From Sipunculus nudus (lineage: Eukaryota > Annelida > Sipuncula > Golfingiida > Sipunculidae): a stretch of DNA of 64,000 nucleotides. The notes beneath the pieces were generated by a model. It was not told the origin of the DNA. It ran no database searches and saw only the letters and a list, made by a program, of their open reading frames with translations. Both the position numbers and the translations under genes were made by a program. The DNA is taken from contig CM049316.1 of the NCBI GenBank assembly GCA_026874595.1, positions 12,638,839-12,702,838 on the forward strand, given 5' to 3'. Numbering within the stretch: the first letter of the stretch is position 1; the number at the start of each line of letters is the position of its first letter. Shown piece after piece: positions 38,681 to 51,250 of the stretch.

Positions 38681-39030
38681 TATGTCAGTTTCTCAGCGGT
38701 TGTCTAATCTAGTGTCCTTAAACCTTGTATGTTTATTGATTTTACAGCATTTTATTTCAGTTAATAAATTAAATGTGTATTATTATACATCAGCTAATCT
38801 CCACTTTCCTCTTTACATTCCCAGTGGTTATTTTACGCAAATATTACTGTCACATAATTGAAAAACTGATACTTGATATTTGATCATCTTTGATATAGTC
38901 CATTAAAGTGCACAGTATTAGTTTAGTAAACATGTATATTTAGCATTTGATTATCACCAGGGAGCATGGCCATTTTCTTCTAGCTTTTCAAGTGCTAATT
39001 TATATAAAAGAACAATTGAAATTGCTGAAA

Positions 39031-40512
39031 TTTTTAGCGAACCTGTGAGCTTATGCGATGGGGCAGCGTCGTCCGTCCATCGTCAGCCGTCCGCCGTCCA
39101 GGGCTGGCTTTCCACCGTCCATGGCTGTAAGTCAGAAACCTTCAGAGCTAGCAGCTCCAAATTATATGTAAGAATTAGTCACATGTGAAACTTGGTACCC
39201 TGGAGCTTATTATTGGGTATCTTCATTAATTTAGATTTTATAAAGAAAAAGCTTAAAAACCCCTAAAAATCTTCTTCTCTGAAACTGTCCAGCCAAATTG
39301 TCCAATATTTCACAGAAATGATCCCTGGAACAATCTCTCTCAAGTTTGTTCGAATGGTTCCAATTCAGAGATTTTTGGCCGAGTTTCAGGAGGTTGAACT
39401 TAGTCATCTGTCCAAAAAAGCACACTAAAATTAAAATCTCAGAATGGCTAGAGCTATAATCACCAAATTTTATACCAATGTTTATCACATATGTCATATC
39501 TGATTTTGAGGTATTGGTGGCGCCACCTACATTGATGTGTTCTTTACAAGTGAAAATGTATTTTTAAACTCTTCTAGCTTATACACTGATTTATGATGAA
39601 ACTATTAAGCTGATTGGTTTAAACTTTACAAGAATTATTCTATGGTAGGGTTCTGCCAGTTTTATAAGAATAGATTGGGTAAATACAGTTTTAAAAAAAC
39701 ATTGTAGCCAATCGAAAAAGGCTTTCTGAATTTGAAAACAGATTTGAGTTTCAGCAGCCAAGTCAAGAGGTCACTCAGTACAAACAGGTGGGGTCCAGAC
39801 ATCACCATGGCAACTGACCAGGCTCTGGGGGAGTGTCTAGACAATGTGTCTAGACGTCTAGACACAGCGTCTAGACGTCTAGACAATGTTTAGATGCAGA
39901 ATTCCCAGATTATTGGAACTATATCTTTCAGCTGTTTGAAAAAACTTGGTTTGTATTTTAAGTGAATTGGGTTTATCATCAGGTCACATGTGAACTGCTG
40001 CACCCTCATTTTTGGTTGACCTCTGATCTTTCCTCGCTGCCCAGCGTCCATTTGTGCTTCTGTTTCCACACATAAACCCGCATATCTCGGGAACCGTTTG
40101 ACCGATCAGGCTAAAAATTTAGCACAAATGAAGCCCTTTGATAGCTTTATAACATACACTAAAAATGGTGGCGCCACCTGCAACTTTTTTGCACAGCGTC
40201 CATCTGTTCATCTGCCTTGGGATCAAGCAGACATCCATGCTAATATGCAACACACCTCACTCTATTCCCCCTGCCACTTAATCCATGCCTCACTTTACCC
40301 GTCCCACTCTGATTTCTGCGGATACACATAGTCCCTGGTCAACTACCCATATTCTAGTTTTAAAATGTCCTAGTCTGAAACTTGCAGGTCCGAAATGTCC
40401 ATTTTGCTGAAATCATAATGACTCAAGTAGATATGCAGGATTTAAAAGGATCAATATTAAATTAAAAAAAAAAAACCTCCATTCATACTCCCTAACTTTG
40501 CACAGGTTCGCA
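39031..40512 (+). mobile_element. Family-B/A chimeric element, copy 4
   Basis: Head TTTTTAGCGAACCTGTGAGC at 39031. It switches from B to A sequence at gtttatcatcaggtc (about 39970-39985), the same junction as in the copy at 20691. A sequence ends at attctag near 40364 and the B tail runs to cacaggttcgca, where the hairpin is lost against tatataat. Confidence 0.72.
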
Positions 40513-41959
40513 TATATAATATTTCTGAATCTACAGTATTAGAATCATAATATAGTAAAGTTCAAATTCCTAATTAAATAAAGATTGCATGTGCTTCAGT
40601 TTACCATTACAATATTATAAAAGTGATAGGAATAATGTCAGTCTGAACATCATGATATATTCATACATTATTCTGCTTTGCAAATAACAAGAGGGACAAC
40701 TAAATTAAAGCTAATGCAGAATTCTAGTTAAAGGAACCCTACATGTTTTTGAGAGTTCCCAAGGGCAAGATCAAGAAACCAAATTTTATTTCATCAGAAA
40801 GCAATCCATGTTATGTATAGCCTGTAGAGAAAGTTAGTAACTCAGACATACAAGCCTAGAACATCACTATGATAGATGTATGCCCAGTCATCTTGATGGC
40901 CCAGATCTTATACAGGTACTTATATCACCGGGAATTGAAATCCCGATTGCATAGACTGTACAGCCCAGTCACCATAAATCAACAGTTCATAGTCTACAGC
41001 CCCACTGCCAGCCTTTTATGTAGTCCTGTAGTGCTACAAAATTGTTCTATACAGATGAAAGCCTGAAATAGTTTGACCCTTGTAACTTTCTGCAACATGC
41101 CAGCCTATAAAGCTGGCTGTCTCCACCTTGAGGTTACTGGAAGTTGTGTTGGGTCAGGGTTTCTTGCTTCTCTGTGTAACCCATACAGAATTGGTAATCA
41201 GCAGTGCCTGAAATTTCATGACAGCACAACCCAGATCACTGCAGCTATAAATGTCATGGAGTGTTTGTAAGAATGTAAAATATACATCCATGGCTTCACT
41301 TATGGATCTCACTGACATGACTGTTCTCTGTCTTTACTTTGGGGTTTCTGACCTCTTCATCCTTAGTTAGTATTTCCTGTCCATAGGTCATAGGTCACAG
41401 CTCATAAGTTACACTGCTTCGACATACATGTTTCAACTAATGTCTACTGTGGCAGAAATAAGTGATGTATTCTGCCAGTTAAAATTAAGGACTAATCCTA
41501 GGTCTGTGTATATTTTATCAAGGGAGTGTTTTGGACACTTTTTTTTTGTCTTTATACATACATTGATTTATTATGTCTTTACAAGATCTTTAAGTCTGAG
41601 ATATTAATTTCCTCAATTGTCTTATCACGCAGATTCAGAACATGTATAAAGTCAGTAAAAGCATTGATCCTAGGTGTTTAAGAAAAGAATCTGCAAGTGT
41701 TTATTGATAAACAAACTTTACAAAGAGTATATTTTAGAATCTTTTTGGCTCATATTTGTGTAGTGTTAACAGGAAAAAGTGCAGTTGTAATACTTGATTT
41801 GTGCAGTTGTAAAATTCAAAGTTTTGTTCTAGTCACAGACTTATACTACTTTTATGCCCAGGGATATATAATTGTATTTAATCGATCATATATATGAGTA
41901 TAGGTTTGAGTTTGCAAACATTCTGTTATATGAAGAAATAATTATACATAATAATTGTA
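40513..41959. other. No gene recognised
   Basis: Unique sequence, slightly richer in GC at 40860-41270, where two consecutive 65-codon frames lie. Neither has a recognisable domain or convincing splice sites. Confidence 0.55.
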
Positions 41960-42490
41960 TTCCCAAGACAAAAGGAAGGTCAAATCTGTGAATGTATAGG
42001 ATTTTTGTTAACCCCATAACTTTTTAAGTACTGCATCTATTTCCTTCAAATTTGATGCAAGAAATATTTCCATTATATCTTGGCTTTGTCGGAAGACTGG
42101 TGACTTTGAGCTTGGTTTTCAAGGTCAGATCTGTGAATATATGATTTTTGTTTACCTTCTGACTTTGGAAGTACTGCATCTGTTTCCTTCAATTTCCACC
42201 AATATCTCGAGTTTTTTTCAAGACTATAGTGACCTTGACCTTGGTTTTCAAGGCAAAACTGAAGAAATATAGGATTTTTGTGAATCCCATAACTTGTGAA
42301 TAACCACTCTCCTTCTCTTCAAATTTGATATGTGAATTCTCTCCTCCCAAGTTCAAACATCTGTGGTGGCCTTGGAAGGCCTTCTCAAGTGTCAGAAGTG
42401 TTTCTATAAAGGGGGTCTATTTTGCAAGGGGGCATGTACCTTAATTTTCTGGGGATCCTATGGCATCTCCAATGCCAGAAATTTCTAGTT
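41960..42490 (+). repeat. Repeat 'D', unsplit copy
   Basis: Three or four degenerate ~110-bp units with aaggtcaaatctgtgaat, ggatttttgttaac and cccataactttt, matching the sequences flanking 10067-11978. It has no family-C insertion. Confidence 0.6.
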
Positions 42491-44445
42491 ATAATATGTT
42501 ATATTTTCATTCATAATTCAGTGATAATATTTATACAAGTGTCTACTGCTGTATAGTTGATCCTAGATATCTCATGTGATGCTGACTGGGAAATGGTAAT
42601 TACAAGTCTATGAAGTTCTAATAATTTATTAAAATACACCCTGATACTTTTATAAATCTTTTTCTAACTCTTTTGGACCTCAGTGGTTGCAGTTGTTAGG
42701 AGAACACTTGGAAAAGAACTTAAGTAGTAGATGGGACCCTGAGAATTATACTGGAATTCTTTGGTGGTAAAGGGAAAGATGGTGCAACCATACAGGTGGT
42801 AATAAAGGTAGAAGATAAGGGAATACTTTTATGATAAAGTAGATGCTGCTAGGGCTCATAGATGAGTGGTAAAATTAAAGACGAATGAAATCTGGGGTGA
42901 CAAAGTTGAAGGTGGTAGAACTTTTGAATGGTAATTACAAGGAGCTATAATGAAATTCTTGGACGTTCAAGAAGATTTTGTAACTCAGCAGATGGCATTT
43001 AAGGGAAATATTGTAGAACTCTTGGATGGTAGTTGAAGTAGGTCATGGTGGAACTCTTTAATGGTGAAGTAAAGATGATTGAACTCTAATACTGTAGTTA
43101 AATAAAAGATGACTTAATTCTAATTGGTATAGTAAAGTAAATGATGGAAAAAAATGGATAGAAAAATTCTGGATGGTTTTTGGACAGTTGAGCTGTCTAT
43201 CGGTAACACAGAAATGTGTTTTTATTAATTATAAGTCAACTCAGCTTTAGCAATGGTCCTTCATCCATCATCTGTCCATCCGTTCGTTAAACTCTCACAT
43301 TTTGAAACTGTTGGACCTACGACAAAATTCAGCCGAGTGCCAAGATCCATGGGTCCCTTGTAATGCCAGAAACATTTAAAGCAAAGACCAGGAAGATATT
43401 TTCAGAGTGCAAAGGTGCTGTGTTTGCAAAACTACAAATTACACAATCGAAGATGAATCATGACAGATGATATGGCATGATTGATAGATGTGGTGGTTCA
43501 GGAGGGATATTTGCAAGGGGAACGCTTTTGTATGGCTCTTATGTACCATCAGTTTTATCACATGTTACAGGGCCACAGCCCCAAAATCCTGACCACAGAT
43601 GACTATCAGGGCTCTGTGCTGAACCAAACAGACACATTTACAGGAGTTTTTGAGGTAATTTCACCCTGAGACTGATTGAAGTTGTGGAGGCTTGCGGTGA
43701 TTGAGGAGACAGACTGGTGAGCATTGCCCCGTGGGATTGGTAGGCTGCTGTGACATGTTAGTGGAAGTGACAAACAGAAGAATTCCACCACCTTCAATCA
43801 GACTGCTCTCATTTGAAAAAAAACTGGTATTTAATCACAAATTTCACAGATGTTTTGACTGTCAGAGAGCATTTTTGGTACCATAACAAAGATTGCTTTT
43901 TAAGATTTTTTATTTTGTCTGATTTGTCATTAAACATACAATTTAGGTATACTTCCGGCTGTTTTTGGGTGACAGACTGTGTATATATTAAATCATCTAA
44001 ATTTCCATCAAGAATATGAAAAAAAAACCCTTATAATGTTTTCATTATTAAACAACAATTACAAATAAAGATTTACTGGTTTGATAATCATATTTATCTT
44101 GCATGTTGATAGAACACACGCATTAAAATCTAACAGTTAAACTTTTTTTACTTCTATTTACTATTTTTCATTTATTTCAATTGTTGACAGGGGAACGAAG
44201 TATTTTCCAAATTGCTTATCTCTGTCAGTTGACCACTTTTCACTCTTTGTGTCAAGACAAGTGAGACTGGTAGTAGTTCATTTTAAGTAAGAAGTAATTG
44301 TAGTTATTATTTTATGCTTATGCATACAATATGTGTAATACTTGGAGTCGGTCAGTTCTATTTGGCATAGGGAACTTTTCATAATTATCCTGATGAGCCT
44401 TTATTAAATCAGGTGATATTAATTTGTCCAGCTTATTACATGCAA
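42491..44445. other. No gene recognised; degenerate tandem sequence at 42750-43180
   Basis: 42750-43180 has decayed ~50-60-bp units around gaactcttggatggta. The frame at 43481-43669 (62 codons) and those overlapping it are unassigned. Otherwise nothing seen apart from the family-C fragment. Confidence 0.5.
43215..43420 (+). repeat. Family-C-like fragment
   Basis: taagtcaactcagctttagc followed by aatggtccttcatccatc and ccatccgttcgttaa resembles the family-C head. Strongly decayed, without core or tail. Confidence 0.4.
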
Positions 44446-44599
44446 CAGAAGCGGATCCAGGGGGGGTCCAGGGGGTCCGGACCCCCCTTTTTTCATCAGA
44501 AACAACATATTTTAAGGGCTTCAGACAAGATTTTGCGGCCTGGACCCCCCCTTTTCCAGACCTGGGGACCCCTTTTCCCAAATCCTGGATCCCCCCCTG
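44446..44599. mobile_element. 154-bp MITE, same family as 19687
   Basis: Termini CAGAAGCGGATCCAGG and CCTGGATCCCCCCCTG, flanked by TGCAA on both sides (44441-44445, 44600-44604). The 5-bp duplication and CAG…CTG ends agree with the other copy and fix the element boundaries. Three small ORFs span it and have no meaning. Confidence 0.82.
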
Positions 44600-44604
44600 T
44601 GCAA

Positions 44605-47043
44605 TATACAAGATTATTTCTTAACATCCCCACATCATAAAATCAATGTTAAAGGGACAAAATCAGGAGCAATATTATGCCTTTTATTCCTCACTGTCCA
44701 TTCAGTTTTGTTTTATACAAAAGTTTCCCAGCAAAACCATCCCAGCACACAGTCTCAGTACCTCCCATAACAAGGCTGCATGGAAGGCTGACTTTGCACA
44801 TGCGTGACAGATCCCAAGCAATGGCTAGTTTAAACTAGTCCATACATTTATACATGGAACTTCATGTCCTCTGGTATATCTCTGCTGGAAGGACATTACC
44901 ATCCATGGGCTAAATGTGAATTCATTGAACATGTTGCAACAGATCTGTACGATAGGTCCAGGGGCCTAAACTGAAATGACACACACAGTGTGAGCCCCTG
45001 TATCAAGTACCCGAGCAGCCCCAACACATGATGTTTCAGCCATCAGGAACATGTATTACCTTTTTTGGCCAAGTCAGTCAGGGCTTTGTAGTATTGTTGC
45101 ATAAGCCATGGATGGGGTACATCCCACATGCTGTGTTTATGTTGAAGCCTGTGATCATGCCTGTTCCACTGTTTTTAACACTTCACTTGTGTGCAGGAGT
45201 AGGCCAGTGGTTTCAGGACAATATTTTAGCAGGTACCAGGGCCTGGGTGATGCACGTCAGTATGTGGTTTTCCTTTCATGAAAGTAATTCCTTTCATAAA
45301 GAGCAATACAACAGTGCAGTTATTGAACATTCTACAGGGCAGTTAATAAAAATTATGCATTGAGCACAGCAGTTAATAAAAACATATGTAGTGAGCATAG
45401 CAGACAGAACGAGTTTCGAAATCAAAGGTCAGAGGTTCATTTGACTGGTATAACAGAACACAGGTATATTAATTTTGCAAGACTCCCCTGACACTTGAGG
45501 AAGTAAGAGAGCTCTGCTGGCCACAGATTTTACTTAATTGTATGGGATATATTTTGAAGTAGACCACCAGTTTCCTGGCTCTGAGCTTAATCGTCTTAAT
45601 CCAACTTTTACCTTTTATGATTATCTGTGTACGATACTTCAGTCTGATGTCTAGCTGTCACTGCAGGCTCAGGACAGTCACCCCAAGTACTAGCAAAATG
45701 TAACCAAGGCTGGGACAGCATTGCTAAACTAAGCTCCTCATACAGCAGTTCTGCTTTGTTTGCTACCTCTGGGATATATGGTTATTACCAGTAGATACAG
45801 GTGAAAGTTGCCAAATAGGACAGATGAAACCACTCAAAGTATGACCAGTTTCCCATGTGGTTCATGCGCAGGGTAGAGAATTGGACCAAGGAGAGCGGGT
45901 GACACATGTTTAAAATTTGGGTGCACAATGTGATACCTTGCTCTCATTGGTCTCATTACAATTCTTTGCTTTTGCCCACCCTGGTGGTGTAACTTAGAGA
46001 ACCTTGCAATACAGAGCAGCAGTTGAAACAAAAAAAGCTCTGGGATGACTGCAAGTCAAGCAAAGTATTCCAAATTTCATTATATTATCATATAACATAA
46101 TTGCCTATGAACAAAATATTTATATAGATTTTACATAAAATGAGCCCAGTTCTTGTAGGAAAAAAAATTTCTATCTATTTTTACACAAAAAACGTGAGGT
46201 TGTGTGATTAGTTCAAAAACTATGGGCACATCTATGAGCACTGTCAACTTGGCAGTGATGTCACACACTGGGAAATCCCCTGTGACTAAAAAATCTAGAT
46301 CTCAGTAAAAGCACAGTATTTCTGTCAGTCCCAAATTTTCAAGAGGGAATAAAAACAACATGCATAACTAGATCTGATTTGTTGATATAATTCTGTCCTT
46401 GATCTCACATGTGTACCAGCCAATTAAATCAGGGCAAAGTCTGGGATCTGGATGAAATCCTCCATTCACACCACAAATGCACATGGAATAGGTTTAGTTA
46501 ACCTGCAGTGTATATCACCACCCTGTAATAAAATAATATAACCAAGGCACAGACAGCATTGCTTAACACTTGGATATGTGGTAAGCCTTACAAGGCTCAG
46601 CTACTCCCGAGACTCGAGACTGATGCAGGTCATGCTGACAGCTAGTTATCTTTCCCCAGGGGGCGCCACCCCTGAGTTGGTATATATCCAAGGTCAGAGA
46701 GTTGGGATCTGCTTGAGATCCCAGAATAAAACCTTGGGTGATAAGGGCTGTGTCTGCTTATGTTGTTATTCTTCTCCAGTGCCTCCCCTGTGCTGACAGC
46801 CCAGTCCAGCTGAGTTGATCACTCAGACTGAGTTAGATTAATGAATATGATCACCTCAGGTATGCAGAGATCCCATTATGGACAGTCGTGTCAGCTTGGT
46901 GTTAAGTTAAAACCCACTGCCATGTTCTCAGATTGTCTTGCATTTAGTATAGAGGGATGGTTCATTGTGAACTCATATACAAGGGGACTACATGGGGGTA
47001 TATATCATTATATGAGTGTATCAATTGTTGAAGTAATTATAAG
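44605..47043. other. No gene recognised
   Basis: Mostly unique. The 111-codon frame at 45028-45363 and the 123-codon frame at 46841-47212 are the longest; neither has a recognisable domain, and the second runs into the pogo-like TIR. A loose direct repeat, taaccaaggc…cagcattgct, occurs at about 45702 and 46540. Confidence 0.5.
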
Positions 47044-47045
47044 TA

Positions 47046-48285
47046 CAGTGGAAACCCACCTTGCGACCACCCCACAATTGCGACCACCCCACAATTATGA
47101 CCACTTTGCTCGGTCCCGATTTTTTTTAGTTTATTTATGTTTAAAAATGACTCATAATTACGACCACCCCTTAATTCAGAATTTCGACCAGATATCCTGG
47201 CCCCAGCGCTAATGCAACCCCACTAATGCGACCACCGCCGAGAAGTACTGAAACAACTTTTGTCACGAGTCAATGGCTGCCCCTTGTCACAGGCGCCTTA
47301 ATGAAAGATCAAAGAGGGTAACAAGGGTTCCCAACCCTAGTGTAACCCTTCTTGACTTGGTGTCTGCGCTAAGACTCATTGTGGCGTAAGTTGTGGATCA
47401 AAGAGGGTAACTAACGGCTGATTACCTAATGAGCCGGTCTGCCTGGCTAACTGCCCTTGGGTCTTGGGCTAGCGATGCTAATTGCCCCTCAGTGATCACC
47501 TGTATTACAGCTACCAAAAGTGCGGGGGTGAGAGCTTAATATTTTTACTCATCACATAATGTTCGATCCTCATTGGTCAAATTAATGATCTAGTTAATCC
47601 TAAATGTGCTCATACCTTAATCACACTGAGTAATGAGCAGTGAGTCAAATGTATAAATACAATGCTTGCATTAGGACAAATCCGATGTCTTGCCTTATCA
47701 GATAAATCGCTGTCAGTTTATTTCTCTGCTGGTTCAGTTTGCGTTTAAATTGCTTGCTGTTGTGCGACCATGCCTCAGAAAGAGCGCACCTTGAAGGAGA
47801 AAGTGGTGTTACCAGTAATCAAGGCGGAAACACCAGGATGCAGTCAGGCTCAGCAGTTAAGCGTCAGTAAAACTCAAGTGCACGCAATATATACTCAGGC
47901 AGAGGGCTAAAAATATGACAGCCACGTATTATGTTCAATTTGTTCAAGTAGGTTATCTTCATATTGTCTCTAGTGTAATTATGTGTTAATCATCAGTCAC
48001 TACATATGTGTCAATGTATATATATTTTTATCATGAATAAATATATAAAACAATTTTGTTTTCTTTTCAGATACACAAAATAAAACATTCCTATTAAGGT
48101 TTCTTCGTTTAGTAAAATATTTTGTTATAATTCACATTAAAGATATGTAATATATACAAACTGATACACATTAAACATAGCCGTGATATATGCGACCAAG
48201 GTAAGAGTTTCACAAATAGGACCACCCCTAAATTACGACCACTTTGCTCGGTCCCCAGGGTGGTCGTAATTGTGGGGTTCCACTG
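47046..48285 (+). mobile_element. pogo/Tigger-like Tc1-mariner element, internally deleted
   Basis: Termini CAGTGGAAACCCACC… and …GTGGGGTTCCACTG are inverted repeats flanked by TA (47044-47045 and 48286-48287), the Tc1/mariner-pogo target duplication. Each end holds short direct repeats of the form GCGACCACCCCACAATT plus GACCACTTTGCTCGGTCC. At 1.24 kb it is too short for a full transposase; only a DNA-binding domain fragment remains inside. Confidence 0.85.
47770..47910 (+). pseudogene. Remnant of pogo-type transposase N-terminal HTH (46 codons)
   Basis: ATG at 47770 opens MPQKERTLKEKVVLPVIK, then AETPGCSQAQQLSVSKTQVH, and ends with a TAA stop. The LTLKEKV…I…S…L…SVSKTQV pattern is that of the CENP-B N-terminal/pogo helix-turn-helix that binds transposon ends. 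The catalytic DDE domain is absent. It lies centrally between the TIRs in the expected orientation. It may be a decayed copy or a deletion derivative expressing only the DNA-binding part; the former is more likely. Confidence 0.7.
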
Positions 48286-48476
48286 TATAAATTTTGATGA
48301 CTCTTACACACATTAATATGATTGTTGATGGCTCTGTCAAGATTCAGTAAAATACCTATACATTATAGCTTTATATATAGCCATATATTTTATGGCTCTT
48401 ATTGAAAACATGAACATTATCTTTGATAACTGGGTTAGTTCAGTGGTCACAGATTTCAGCCATATTTTATATTAAT

Positions 48477-50055
48477 TGTATCCGCCAAAACAGAGTTTTG
48501 CGGATACTATGTTTTCAGCTGGCCGCCGCCGCCGCCGCGTAGGTGTCCGGAGAACTCCTCCGTAACCGCTGGGCGGAATTTTCCGAAACCCGGGATTATG
48601 TTCGGGTCACATGTGAACTGCTGCGCCCCGATTTTGTTTTGACCTCTGACCTTTCCTTTGCGCTCTGCGTCCGTTTGTGCGTCTGTTTCCACACATAAAC
48701 CCACATATCTCGGGAACCGTTTGACCGATCAGGAAAATTTTTTTGCACAAATGTAGCCCTCGGAGAGCTTTATAACATACACCAGAAATGGTGGCGCCAC
48801 CTGCAACCATGTTTGCACAGTGTCCATCTGTTCGTCTGCCTTGGGTTAAAATCACTCATATCTCTGCAGTGACTTGACTAATTCACCTGAAATTGGGCAT
48901 GCGTAAACATCCTGGATAGCTTTACTGATTTTATGACAGGTGGCGCCACCTACATTCACGTTTACGCTGCAGACATCCAAGCTCATATCTCGGGAACCGT
49001 TTGACCGATCAGGAAAATTCTTTTGCACAAATGTAGCCCTTGGAGAGCTTTATAACATACACCAAAAATGGTGGCGCCACCTGCAACCATGTTTGCACAG
49101 TGTCCATCTGTTCGTCTGCCTTGGGTTAAAATCACTCATATCTCTGCAGTGACGTGACTAATTCACCTGAAATTGGGCATGCGTATACATCCTGGATAGC
49201 TTTTCTGATTTTATGACAGGGGGCGCCACCTACATTCACGTTTACGCTGCAGACATCAAAAGTCATATCTCGGGAACCGTTTGATCGATCAGGAAAATTC
49301 TTTTGCACAAATGTAGCCCTTGGAGAGCTTTATAACATACACCAAAAATGGTGGCGCTACCTGCAACCATGTTTGCACAGTGTCCATCTGTTTGTCTGCC
49401 TTGGGTTAAAATCACTCATATCTCTGCAGTGACTTGACTAATTCACCTGAAATTTGGCATGCGTATACATCCTGGATAGCTTTTCTGATTTTATGACACG
49501 TGGTGCCACGTACATTCACGTTTACGCTGCAGACATCCAAGCTCATATCTCAGGAACTGTTTGAACGATCAGGAAAATTTTTTTGCACAAATGTAGCCCT
49601 TGGAGAGCTTTATAACATACACCGAAAATGGTGGCACCACCTGCAACCATGTTTGCACAGTGTCCATCTGTTTGTCTGCCTTGGGTTAAAATCACTCATA
49701 TTTCTGCAGTGGTTTGACTAATTCACCTGATATTCGGCATGCTTATACATCCTGGATAGCTTTTCTGATTTTATGACAGGTGGCGCCACCTACAATCAAG
49801 TGTACGCTGCAGACATCCAAGCTCATATCTAGGGAACCGTTTGACCGATTGGGCCAAAATTTTGCATGTGTATAAATCTCACATAGCTCTTTATCATACG
49901 CAAAACTGGTGGCGCCACCTGCAGCCATGTTTGCATAGCTCCCATCTGTTTGTCTGCCATGGGATAAAATATCCATGCTAATATGCAACACTTCACCCGT
50001 TCCACTCTGATTTAGGCGGATACAAGTAGTCGCTTGTCGACTACCTGTATTCTAG
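48477..50055 (+). mobile_element. Family-A HINE-like element, copy 3 (longest)
   Basis: The 5' hairpin starts at 48478; the 3' end has GGCGGATAC (50015-50023), stem-loop 50026-50044 and CTAG ending at 50055. The core repeat starts at 48791, 49071, 49351 and 49631, exactly 280 bp apart. It has more core repeats than copies 1 and 2 but the same ends, so core copy number varies within the family. ORFs inside (e.g. minus 48855-48607) are repeat translations. Confidence 0.82.
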
Positions 50056-51250
50056 TTGTTAGATGTATTACCATTGTCCAAAATAGTTTTGGACAATGGT
50101 TTATAGATGACTCAGTATATAGAGAGAGAGAGATACATCAACCATTCCATCACATTTATGAGACTTTTTATGTGCATGGCTTCCTGTCAGGAAATGGACA
50201 AAATTGGTTTGTCTGTTGTTACCATGTAATTGCTGTGGTAGCTTCCACCTTTGTGTGTAAGTGTGATCAGGCAAGCCATTATCTAAAAGTCAGGTCAGTA
50301 GCAGGGAATAGATCAGGAATTCCCAGACATTGGCAGGGTTTGAGACAGAGTCTGTCCCAACGGTATGTCAGTGCTGTGATTTGTATGGATTGAAAGTAAC
50401 TTTGATTTGGTGGGACATAATTGAAACTGTGTGAGTATGAACAGAGACTTTTTTTGCTGGTGAACAAGGGCTTTGTGTGGAATGACTTGTGTTTGAAGTT
50501 GCCACATGAGGTAACACACATGACTTAAACAGAAACGTTGATTTACATCAAGAGAGAAACAGCACTTCAGCCAAGTTCAAAAGATTTTTGCTTTACATAA
50601 CCTTTAATTCCTTGAAGAGGAAACAAAATAATTAAATTTCAAAGTAATTTACCTCATCTTTTTTCTTTAATTTCTTTGAGACCATCTGGCCGGGTATTGG
50701 ACAAAGCACAATATAGCAACCATCATTAAAATGCATTCAGTTTAATTGATTAATAGGATAAACAGCCAACCATAGATTCAACTGATAATCAGATACAGTT
50801 GGTATTTAAAAAGGTACATGTAATAGGGAAGTTAATTTATTATTAAAATCATTAATTTATTATTAAATCCAAATGAAGTTCTCCAATGTTCAGGATAGAA
50901 ATAATTGCACATGCCTAAGTGTGTTTTAAAAAAAACTTAATAGAGTAAGTAATAAACTAGAATTTACATCCTAAGGAATGCAAGCCTTTGTGATGCTTCC
51001 AAAACCATGTTTGCATTCACTTATTTGACCCATATTCCCATGAACATTCTGGCATGAGTTACTGTTCATTTGTGGATGTTCCTTTATGATGTTTCTGAAT
51101 CTGGATAATGTGCCAGATCCAAAACCGAAATCAAATCTATTCTTCATTGGTCCACTCCCAAAATACCTTTAAAGTTTAATAAGATTCCATTTATGTCATT
51201 GCACTAGTCCTGGGATGATACTTTTTCCTACTTTTGTTGTCTCTGTCCTA
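50056..51250. other. No gene recognised
   Basis: Unique sequence with a short GA run near 50120. A 119-codon frame (50034-50393) starts inside the family-A tail and has no domain; two antisense frames overlap it. Not supported as a gene. Confidence 0.5.

Noticed and set aside
45028-45363. 111-codon ORF as a gene
   Set aside because: No recognisable domain, no splice or promoter context, and the length is compatible with chance. Left unassigned.
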